From positions 2,082,879 through 2,146,878 of the forward strand of contig NZ_AZAJ01000001.1 in assembly GCF_000504205.1 (NCBI RefSeq): DNA of 64,000 nucleotides. The letters run 5' to 3'. The DNA is from Methanolobus tindarius DSM 2278. GTDB taxonomy: Archaea; Halobacteriota; Methanosarcinia; Methanosarcinales; Methanosarcinaceae. Positions 57,011-64,000 of this stretch are shown piece by piece. A program made the position numbers and the translations under genes. How positions within the stretch are numbered: the stretch's first letter is position 1; each line of letters opens with the position of its first letter. Under the pieces are notes generated by a model, which saw only the letters and a program-made list of their open reading frames with translations, was not told the origin of the DNA and did not search any database.

Positions 57011-59785
57011 TTAAGCGTCTAAATACGGGTCTACTGGAATTTCAAAAGTAAAATTGCTGCCATTTCCAGGTTCACTTGCCACCCACATGTTTCCATCGTG
57101 GAGCTCTACTAACTTTTTGCAAAGTGCAAGCCCAATTCCAGTTCCATTATATTTACGGGCAATGGAACCATCTAACTGGAGGAACGGTTTGAAAATCTCG
57201 TTCATATCATCTTTATCTATCCCAATTCCCGTGTCAATTACCGATATTCTCAACATACCTCCGTATGCTGAAGTTTCTACAGTAATAGATCCACCCGGAT
57301 TTGTGAATTTTACAGCATTTTCAAGGAGGTTATGTATTATCTGGGTAAGTTTATGTTCATCTGCGTAGAATGTACCAACAGATTCCTTTCTTTTGAATGA
57401 AAGACCAATACTCTTGTCTGCTGCTTTTTTTGAGATCAGCATCATTATTTCACTAATAAATGAGTCCAGTGTTATTTTTTTAATATTCAGATTTTCCGGA
57501 TCATTTATTTCATATCTGGAAAAATCAATTATTTTATTGATTATGTCAAGTAGATTTTTTCCACTGCTGTTGATGTATTCAACATACTTTTTTTGCTCTT
57601 TGCTAAGTCCTTCATAATCCTCTTGCAAAAGTACATCTGAAAAACCGATGACCGATGTCAGTGGTGTTCTTAGCTCATGTGACACATTATTCATGAACTC
57701 GCTTTTTATACGGTTAGTATCCTCAGATATTATCCTGGAATAGATCAAAGCCTCTTCTACAATTTTTCTGTCAGTAATGTCCCAGTTAGCCCCAATTAAT
57801 TTTAATGGTGTTCCGTGCAGATCACGCTCAACCATCCCATGTGCTTCAATGAACCGGGTTTCATTGTTGGGAGTGATAATACGGAATTCGGTTTTGAATT
57901 CCTTTATCCCGGAAACCGCATCATCAATTTCTTTCAGTGCATTTTCAATGTCATCCGGGTGAACTTTTTCCTTCCAGAATTCAAACTCTCCTGTAAATTC
58001 TATAGGTTCGGTTCCATATATTTCATGCATTTTTTTATCCCATATAAGGATATTAGTTTTGAAATCCCATTCCCATATTCCCATATTGGCACTTTTGGTT
58101 GCCAGGAACAATCTGTGGGTTGCAGAAACAAGCATTTCCTCTGCTTTTCTTCTTTCCATTTCGGCAGCAGCACGAGAAGCAAAACTACTCAGTATGGAGT
58201 ATAAGTGTTCAGAGCGTTCCATTGGCTTGTCATCAATTATTGCAAGTATTCCAATAGTTTCTCCAGAATCATTTTTAAGGGAAATTCCCCAATAACTCTC
58301 GGCTTTCAAATCTCTAAGTACCTTACTATCTGGATAAAGTTGCTGTACTTTAGAAGGCCAGAGCCATTCCCCGTTCAATATTACATTTTCGCATAATGTT
58401 CCTTCTATTTTAAAATCAAACTCTTCTTTATATTTTCCATGACTCCAGACTGCCACTGTACATCCTTTTTCACTGTCTCCTTCTTCTGTACAGTATTCTG
58501 CCAGAAAAGCGGTGCTTATGTCCTGAGAAATAGCAAGCTGACGTACAAGAACGCGGAGTATGTCATCCCCATACTCAAATCCTGTTTCAGCAATGGTTGT
58601 TAAAGTATCCCTGAAATTCTTGCTTTCAGTAATATCACGGATTATTGCAAGCACCTGGTTATTGTAAATCGGACTAAGCCTTGCTTCAAAATATGATTTT
58701 TTCCCGTCAATTTTTAGATAATACTCAACAGTATGCAGTTTTCCGGAATCTATACATTTGTTGCATATCTCTATGTATCTTCTTGCTTCTTCGGCAGGGA
58801 ACACTTCTTTTATGTTAGAGCCAATCAGATTTTCAATGGGAATTGAGGTTTTTGCGTTCTCTCCTAAATGGGCTTCCGTGCAATATCCTTCTCTATCGAC
58901 AACAAATAGCATATCCGGCAGCGTAGCAATTATCGCTTTATCCCTTTCACCCTGCAGTTTATGTATTTCCTCTGCTTTTTTTCTATCAGTCACATCTGTT
59001 ATTATTGTTGCAAACTGATTATGGCGGGGTCTGTACGCTACCACTTCGTAGTATCTGCCAAGTTCCCGGGAATAATTTTCATAGAATAGTGGTTCACCTG
59101 TAAGTGCCACCTGTCCGTATTGCTCTATCCAGTAATGTTCAGTTTCAGGAAGCACTTCAAGCACTGTTCTGCCGATTATCTCTTCCTTTTTAAGGCCGGT
59201 AATTCTTTCAAAACTGTCATTTGCGTCAAGAAAACGATAGTCTGTAACTTTTCCATCATCGTTGGTAATAATTTCATGAACTGCAAGTCCCTGTTGCATC
59301 CCGGAGACAAGTGTCCTGAATTTTTCCTCACTCTCCTTTAACGTTGTTTCAGTCTTTTTTCGTTCAGAGATATCAAGAGCTGTGAATGTAACTCCAAGTT
59401 TCAGATCGTTAATATCAATTGGAGTAGAGGACAGTAATACATCAATAATGGTTCCATCTTTTTTCAGCCATTTTGTTTCAACCGTTCCCGTGCCATTTTC
59501 AGATATCTGGCGATACTTCTCAGTACCAACGTATTCATAATCAGCATCAGTTGGATATAGTATTCTGGCACTGGAACCTATAAGTTCTTCATTAGTATAA
59601 CCGGTCATTTCACATATTCGTGAATTTACTTCGGTAAGAATCCTATCTGATACAACTCCGATTCCAATAGGGGCAGCTTTGAATATGCTTTTAAGCCTTT
59701 TTTCACTTTCAGATAGACTGCAGTTTTCATCTTTTATATTCTCCTGAAACCCAGCAGTTTCATTCGTTTTATCCGTTTCATCCAT
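57011..59785 (-). CDS. Multi-PAS/GAF sensor histidine kinase
   Basis: A soluble 924-residue kinase. Approximate order: PAS 1 (30-140, LKSIFKAAPIGIGVVSDRILTEV), PAS 2 (150-265, FRTLVSGMQQGLAVHEI), PAS 3 (280-385, AIIATLPDMLFVVDREGYC), GAF (390-550, TAFLAEYCTEEGDSEKGC), PAS 4 (560-680, FLATKSANMGIWEWDFKT with the PAC end LIGANWDITDRK). Then HisKA with His703 in NNVSHELRTPLTSVIGFSDVL, and HATPase with NLLENAVKFTNPGG, DTGIGIDKDDMNEIF and GTGIGLALCKKL. No membrane segment is present. The start is ATG 59785 with AGAGTGGT upstream. No cognate regulator is adjacent. It is divergent from the dehydrogenase gene. Confidence 0.88.
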   Translation of the reverse strand: MDETDKTNETAGFQENIKDENCSLSESEKRLKSIFKAAPIGIGVVSDRILTEVNSRICEMTGYTNEELIGSSARILYPTDADYEYVGTEKYRQISENGTGTVETKWLKKDGTIIDVLLSSTPIDINDLKLGVTFTALDISERKKTETTLKESEEKFRTLVSGMQQGLAVHEIITNDDGKVTDYRFLDANDSFERITGLKKEEIIGRTVLEVLPETEHYWIEQYGQVALTGEPLFYENYSRELGRYYEVVAYRPRHNQFATIITDVTDRKKAEEIHKLQGERDKAIIATLPDMLFVVDREGYCTEAHLGENAKTSIPIENLIGSNIKEVFPAEEARRYIEICNKCIDSGKLHTVEYYLKIDGKKSYFEARLSPIYNNQVLAIIRDITESKNFRDTLTTIAETGFEYGDDILRVLVRQLAISQDISTAFLAEYCTEEGDSEKGCTVAVWSHGKYKEEFDFKIEGTLCENVILNGEWLWPSKVQQLYPDSKVLRDLKAESYWGISLKNDSGETIGILAIIDDKPMERSEHLYSILSSFASRAAAEMERRKAEEMLVSATHRLFLATKSANMGIWEWDFKTNILIWDKKMHEIYGTEPIEFTGEFEFWKEKVHPDDIENALKEIDDAVSGIKEFKTEFRIITPNNETRFIEAHGMVERDLHGTPLKLIGANWDITDRKIVEEALIYSRIISEDTNRIKSEFMNNVSHELRTPLTSVIGFSDVLLQEDYEGLSKEQKKYVEYINSSGKNLLDIINKIIDFSRYEINDPENLNIKKITLDSFISEIMMLISKKAADKSIGLSFKRKESVGTFYADEHKLTQIIHNLLENAVKFTNPGGSITVETSAYGGMLRISVIDTGIGIDKDDMNEIFKPFLQLDGSIARKYNGTGIGLALCKKLVELHDGNMWVASEPGNGSNFTFEIPVDPYLDA

Positions 59786-60144
59786 ATTTACCACTCTATG
59801 AAATTAACGTGATTCCAAACCTAATTTTACTATTAATTCACAGTTTTTTGATTTAATTATTGAAAGAAGAACGATCTCATAAAGCAATTATATGTGTGTT
59901 CCATATGAACAGTTCTTGTGGGCAATATATTCTTTACTGTGTATAATGAAAATTATGTACCAATACCTCTTGATTTAATATTTGAAATTAATACGTATAT
60001 AACTCTGTTGGCATATTTAGTTAGTATATATTGCACATATATGGTTCAATTTGTATTGGATTAATTTGTATTATAATATCAGAACCCATGTGACTGGATA
60101 AACCTTTTATTTCCTGCATTCCAAATTTAAACAGGGGTTTACCA
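59786..60144. other. Divergent promoter region
   Basis: A 359-base AT-rich spacer between the PAS kinase and the dehydrogenase gene. TATA-like runs occur near 60024-60032 (TAGTATATAT) and 60036-60043. I see no gene, repeat or structured RNA. Confidence 0.35.
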
Positions 60145-61329
60145 GTGGAAATCAAGTCTGAGAAGAAAATATGGTGGATATCTTTTGTATTTCTGGCAAT
60201 TATCATTATACTTGTATTATCTGCCAATTATATGGGCGTTCGTCCGACAGTTACAGGTTCCGGAGTGGCAGGAATCACTTTACCTGAAGGGTTTGTTATC
60301 GATGTCTATGCGGATGATCTGGGCAGCACTCTGCTTTCTTTCGGTGGTCCATCGCCCGGCCCCCGTATGATGATGATAAAAGATGGTCTGCTTTTTGTAT
60401 CAATTCCAAACAAGGGCATAATAGCTATTCTGCCGGACAGGAATGACGATAATGTTGCTGATGAACTCCGGATTTTCATTCAGGATCTTGATTATCCTCA
60501 TGGCATTGATTACTACGATGGATGGTATTACATAGCAGAGGAAAGCAGGGTCATTCGCGTAAGGGATGATGATGGTGACCTTGTAGCTGATGCTGGCACC
60601 ATTGAAGTATTGATTAATAATCTTCCGACAGGTGGTCATTATACCAGAACCGTGAAGGTCCATGAAGGTGAACTTTACCTGAGCATGGGCTCTTCATGTA
60701 ATGTCTGTGATGAATCCAATGAAATGAGAGCAGCTATCTCTAAGAGTAATCTTGACGGAAGCAACCTTACTGTATATGCAAGCGGACTTCGCAATTCTGT
60801 AGGTCTGGCATTCCACCCGCTTACGGGAGAGTTGTATGCAACCGAGAACGGAAGAGACTGGCTAGGAGATAACACTCCTCCTGATGAGATCAACATGATA
60901 GTTGAAGGCGGAAATTATGGCTGGCCGGACTGTTATGGTAAGAATATATTTGACACTGATTTTAACAATAGTGAATACACCGGAAATCCCTGCAATGACA
61001 GTGGCAGGATTCCCAGTTTAGTTGACCTTCAGGCTCATTCAGCGCCGCTTGGCCTTACATTCTACGATGGTGACATGTTCCCTGAAAAGTATCAGGGTGA
61101 CCTTTTCGTATGTTATCACGGTTCATGGAACCGTCAGGAACCTACCGGATATAAAATAGTCAATATTGATATGGATACTCTGGAGGTCAATGATTTTGCA
61201 AGCGGCTGGCTTAAAGCTGCAACAATAAGCGGCAGACCAGTTGATGTGATTGTTGCAGATGACGGTTCGCTTTTTGTCAGCGATGATAATGCGGGGAAGA
61301 TATACAGGATATCTTTTATTCAAAAGTAA
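60145..61329 (+). CDS. Membrane-anchored sorbosone/glucose dehydrogenase-like beta-propeller protein
   Basis: A 394-residue protein. An N-terminal anchor (WWISFVFLAIIIILVLSANYMG, about 10-31) precedes a six-bladed propeller. Typical segments are LPEGFVIDVYADDL, DLDYPHGIDYYDGWYYIAE, then GSSCNVCDESNE and YASGLRNSVGLAFHPLTGELYATENGRDWLGDNTPPDEIN, and later GSWNRQEPTGYKI. They match the PQQ-dependent sugar dehydrogenase (sorbosone type) family. Methanogens are not known to make PQQ, so the cofactor and substrate are unclear; a structural or hydrolytic role is possible. Start GTG 60145; CAGGGG lies upstream. The protein probably faces outside. Confidence 0.82.
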   Translation: MEIKSEKKIWWISFVFLAIIIILVLSANYMGVRPTVTGSGVAGITLPEGFVIDVYADDLGSTLLSFGGPSPGPRMMMIKDGLLFVSIPNKGIIAILPDRNDDNVADELRIFIQDLDYPHGIDYYDGWYYIAEESRVIRVRDDDGDLVADAGTIEVLINNLPTGGHYTRTVKVHEGELYLSMGSSCNVCDESNEMRAAISKSNLDGSNLTVYASGLRNSVGLAFHPLTGELYATENGRDWLGDNTPPDEINMIVEGGNYGWPDCYGKNIFDTDFNNSEYTGNPCNDSGRIPSLVDLQAHSAPLGLTFYDGDMFPEKYQGDLFVCYHGSWNRQEPTGYKIVNIDMDTLEVNDFASGWLKAATISGRPVDVIVADDGSLFVSDDNAGKIYRISFIQK

Positions 61330-61390
61330 TTTATACCTATCTGTTAGTATTAATATTGAATTCTAGTATTATTCTGTAAAAAGTGGTCAG

Positions 61391-61999
61391 ATGGAAAAAA
61401 CATTTTTAGAAAAACTGGAAAATCCAATTTTAGAACTCACAACTAAAATTCCTAAAGAAAAAATATTGTATGCTATATGTGAATTTTACAGGAAAATGGG
61501 TCACAGGGAAATACTACTTATTAAGGAATCAGACGATGATATCAATTATGAAGATTATAATCCATTGAATTTGATTGGAAACACGATTGAAATTACACGT
61601 ATTTCGGTTATAGTCTCTAAACTCTGTAAAAAAGAAAATGAGTTAAAGTTTGATTCTATCCAAATTAAAATTGAAGATGATGTGTTAAATAATAAAATAC
61701 AATGGAATGTTGATTCCAGAATTAAAGCTATACATGTAATAACTGTTATATTTTTGGCAATTGGTCTTGTTGCTACTGTAATTTATGGTTATCATAACAT
61801 ATATCCTGAGAATCGTTTTTTGAGCCGTTATGCAACTGGTTTGCTTGCTGGGGTTACTTTAGGGCCGGTAATATATTTTCTGTTCTATTTATTATATCTT
61901 AAAGTTGAAAAAATTAAATCCCACTCAGGCACAATCAAATACGCAAAGGATTTTGAAGAATTTATCCGATATAAGGAAGAGGAATGGTCTAAACTCTAA
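61391..61999 (+). CDS. Unrecognised protein with two membrane segments
   Basis: A 202-residue protein of unknown family. A charged N-terminal domain (about 1-115) is followed by two hydrophobic helices (about 118-136, HVITVIFLAIGLVATVIYGY; and 150-172, GLLAGVTLGPVIYFLFYLLYL) and a lysine- and glutamate-rich cytoplasmic end. Codon use is more AT-rich than its neighbours, which might mean a recent acquisition. No clear ribosome-binding site (GTGGTCAG before ATG). It sits between the dehydrogenase gene and the MEDS kinase. Confidence 0.55.
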   Translation: MEKTFLEKLENPILELTTKIPKEKILYAICEFYRKMGHREILLIKESDDDINYEDYNPLNLIGNTIEITRISVIVSKLCKKENELKFDSIQIKIEDDVLNNKIQWNVDSRIKAIHVITVIFLAIGLVATVIYGYHNIYPENRFLSRYATGLLAGVTLGPVIYFLFYLLYLKVEKIKSHSGTIKYAKDFEEFIRYKEEEWSKL

Positions 62000-62182
62000 A
62001 AGGTGAAATTTTTTTCTTTCTTCTTCGAAAAGTAACTTTGTTTTGGATACACTATGCAGGCTAAAAAAAGCAACTACTTTAATATAAGAGTTTGATACAG
62101 TAATAGTGAGTAAATGGCTTTTCCATAACGAAATTTCATTTTACATTCATATTATTCATATCAGTGGGGCTATATTATTACC

Positions 62183-62215
62183 ATACAGAGTATCCAGTCA
62201 GACATTAATTTTGCA
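62183..62215. repeat. 33-bp sequence shared with 56964-56996
   Basis: 28 of 33 bases match without gaps: ATACAGAGTATC is identical at the start and TAATTTTGCA at the end. This copy lies in the open frame just before the first plausible start codon of the MEDS kinase. The other copy lies in a short frame near 57 kb. Confidence 0.65.
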
Positions 62216-62221
62216 GAGGAT

Positions 62222-64000
62222 TTGACACAGGGTAATTCATACTCCCTGCTCTATGATACAACAGATCAACTTGTGGATGTCGTTGCTTCCTTTTTTGATG
62301 CGGGACTAAAGAATAATGAGTGCTGCCTCTGGGGAGTAGCAGGACAGCTTGACGTTGATTATGTGAAAGACCTGTTAAGGGATGCAGGACTTGATGTTGA
62401 CAAGTATGTTGAGAACGGGCAGTTGATATTTTCGGAATGTAATGAATGCTATATTGCCGGAAAAGGCTCTGTTTCTGATATGGATCTTCTGAAATGGCAG
62501 GAGATGTACAACATTGCAATGGCTGAAGGCTACAACGGCCTGCGTATTGTTGATAAATTTACGATTGTAGATGGTGAATCCTGGAACAGCTTTGTGGAAT
62601 ATGAAAAACAGGCCATGGAACTTATCAGGACAAAGAAGATAACAGGTCTTTTTGCATTTCTCCTTGAAGCACGTTCAAGAATGGAAATGATAGAGCTTAT
62701 CAGCATGCATGACGGAACAATCATTGAGAAAAATGGCAGGTGGACACTGCTTCAAAGTTCCTCATCATGTAAGACGGTTAGCAGAAGTCAGTATTTCAGG
62801 GATGAGATTCTTGAAAATGTCTGGACCGGTTTCTGGGCAGTTGATGAAAATGACAAAATAGTCTTTTTCAATAAGGGCATGGAATCCATATCCGGCCTTT
62901 CAAAAAGTGACGTATGCGGAAAAAAACTGACAAGTTTTGTTCCACAAAGTATTGAGGGTGAAGACCCTGGATTTGCAGATGTTTTTCAGGCAGTGAAAGA
63001 AGACCTGCAATCAAGAAGTTATAACGTTTTTCCATTTGTAAAACCGGACGGTCAGTTCATTTATCATAGTGGTTTCCTGCTTCCCCTTACGGATGACGAG
63101 GGAAATTACAGCGGTATGATAGGTACTATCGGCAAACTTGTAGAGCAGACCATCGACCATGAAACACTACGTGATAAGTTCAAATCCATAGAAAAACTGG
63201 AAGACATCTACAGAAAAAGTCCTGTTGTAGCATTCCTCTGGAGTGCAGAGGACGACTGGCCAATTGCTTTTGTTTCAGAGAACATTTCGCAGTTCGGTTA
63301 TACTCCTTTTGATCTGACTTCCGGTAAAATGAATTACGGTGATATAATCCATCCCGATGATCTGGATTATGTACGCAGCGATGTGTCAGAGCTTGAAATC
63401 CAGGGTAAGATGTTTTTCTCAAAAGAATATCGCCTCATGACAAAATCCGGCAAGATACGCTGGGTCACTGAAAGGTCTCACCTTATCAGGGATAAAAAAG
63501 GGAATCCTGCCTACTATCAGGGTATTATCATTGATATCACGGAAAGGAAAAAGGCAGAAGAAACTGCTCTGGATGCTGAGAAAAAATATCGTCTTATTTT
63601 TGAGAACTCTCCTCTTGGAATTTTCCACTTCGATGAAAAAGGGATTATCACTCACTGTAATGAAAAATTCCTGGACATAATGGAACTGGAAAGTAAAGAG
63701 GATATTATTGGTTTTGATCTTGGTGCATCAATTGTAGATAAAAACATGAAGCAGGCAGTGGATGATGCTCTTTCCCGAAAACAGGGTTTTTTTGAAGGAG
63801 AATATCACACAGTTTCCACAGATATTACAATCTATATCAAAGCATATTACAGTCCAAACGTTGCAGAAGATGGCAGTTTCCTTGGTGGCATTGGAGTATT
63901 TGAAGACATCTCCGAGAAAAAGAGAGCGGAAGATGCTGTACTGGAAGCTGAAAAGAAATACCGGCTTATCTTTGAGAACTCTCCGGTAGGAATTTTCCAT
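62222..64000 (+). CDS. MEDS-domain PAS sensor kinase, 5' part (runs off window)
   Basis: At least 593 residues, cut by the window edge. A MEDS (DcmR-type sensory) domain comes first (about 1-180: LLYDTTDQLVDVVASFFDAGLKNNECCLWGV, then YNGLRIVDKF). PAS domains follow at about 190-300, 320-440 and 455-570 (with PAC ends DITERKKAEE and DISEKKRAED); a fourth begins at the edge. The open frame extends upstream to 62129 without ATG or GTG; the first conventional start is TTG 62222, directly after AGAGGA, which is too close to act as a normal ribosome-binding site. Non-standard ATT starts upstream are possible. A histidine kinase part is expected beyond the window. Confidence 0.78.
   Translation, partial: MTQGNSYSLLYDTTDQLVDVVASFFDAGLKNNECCLWGVAGQLDVDYVKDLLRDAGLDVDKYVENGQLIFSECNECYIAGKGSVSDMDLLKWQEMYNIAMAEGYNGLRIVDKFTIVDGESWNSFVEYEKQAMELIRTKKITGLFAFLLEARSRMEMIELISMHDGTIIEKNGRWTLLQSSSSCKTVSRSQYFRDEILENVWTGFWAVDENDKIVFFNKGMESISGLSKSDVCGKKLTSFVPQSIEGEDPGFADVFQAVKEDLQSRSYNVFPFVKPDGQFIYHSGFLLPLTDDEGNYSGMIGTIGKLVEQTIDHETLRDKFKSIEKLEDIYRKSPVVAFLWSAEDDWPIAFVSENISQFGYTPFDLTSGKMNYGDIIHPDDLDYVRSDVSELEIQGKMFFSKEYRLMTKSGKIRWVTERSHLIRDKKGNPAYYQGIIIDITERKKAEETALDAEKKYRLIFENSPLGIFHFDEKGIITHCNEKFLDIMELESKEDIIGFDLGASIVDKNMKQAVDDALSRKQGFFEGEYHTVSTDITIYIKAYYSPNVAEDGSFLGGIGVFEDISEKKRAEDAVLEAEKKYRLIFENSPVGIFH
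63575..64000. repeat. Tandem PAS-encoding repeat, 372-bp period
   Basis: GCTGAGAAAAAATATCG at 63575 and GCTGAAAAGAAATACCG at 63947 begin copies that encode AEKKYRLIFENSPLGIFH and AEKKYRLIFENSPVGIFH. This indicates a recent PAS duplication of 124 codons. Confidence 0.7.

Overview
The window is about 64 kb of chromosome from a methanogenic archaeon, most likely a member of the Methanosarcinaceae (Methanolobus- or Methanococcoides-like; the genus cannot be fixed from sequence alone). The evidence is an archaeal histone, the RFC clamp-loader small subunit, two RPA/RPA-associated-protein operons with the euryarchaeal zinc-finger OB-fold design, an archaeal leucyl-tRNA synthetase, a KEOPS subunit, a MEDS-domain sensor kinase, PGF-pre-PGF surface proteins, and archaeal TATA boxes upstream of Shine-Dalgarno-led genes. 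Base composition is moderately AT-rich and gene density is high outside the surface-protein block.

Layout. 1-4.8 kb: end of rfcS, a small membrane exporter family protein, a histone, a flavodoxin, rpa-rpap operon 1 and an unrecognised cysteine-containing protein. 4.8-11.4 kb: histidine kinase, class I fructose-bisphosphate aldolase, a cation/proton antiporter with TrkA domains, and an APC permease with two universal-stress domains. 11.5-15.3 kb: rpa-rpap operon 2, a small unknown protein, and a leftward operon of two winged-helix regulators plus a YfcE-like phosphoesterase. 15.7-26.1 kb: an unknown protein, TrmO, a nitrilase-family amidase, a histidine kinase with an extracellular solute-binding domain, leuS, a 51-residue zinc-ribbon protein, Cgi121, a class II fructose-1,6-bisphosphatase and an MtaB-type methylthiotransferase. 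26.1-28 kb: a ClC channel with CBS domains.

28.2-45.3 kb: three consecutive giant surface proteins (about 1620, 842 and 3072 residues). They are built from 12, 6 and 29 Ig-like repeats, a Ser/Gly linker, a PGF-pre-PGF domain and a C-terminal membrane anchor. Two begin with a cohesin-like domain. This is the most distinctive region. The largest gene carries a run of twelve exactly 270-bp units that includes a 540-bp two-repeat tandem duplication.

45.4-51.9 kb: ADP-forming acetyl-CoA synthetase and a BioD-like/DRTGG protein face AMP-forming acetyl-CoA synthetase. An intact ISL3-family insertion sequence lies between them with perfect 8-bp target duplications; one copy touches the stop codon of the AMP-forming enzyme. 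52-56.8 kb: an Isf-like iron-sulfur flavoprotein, phosphoglycerate kinase, AMMECR1, a nucleoside deoxyribosyltransferase-like protein, a GbsR-like regulator, and an overlapping regulator/AhpD-like pair. 56.9-64 kb: a multi-PAS histidine kinase, a membrane-anchored sorbosone-dehydrogenase-like protein, an unknown two-TM protein and the 5' part of a MEDS-PAS kinase that runs off the window.

Functional themes. Three genes act on tRNA position 37 (KEOPS Cgi121 for t6A, TrmO for its N6-methylation, MtaB for its 2-methylthiolation). Aldolase, fructose bisphosphatase and phosphoglycerate kinase serve gluconeogenesis. ADP- and AMP-forming synthetases interconvert acetate and acetyl-CoA. Four sensor kinases occur without an adjacent response regulator. 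The two rpa-rpap operons are clear paralogues.
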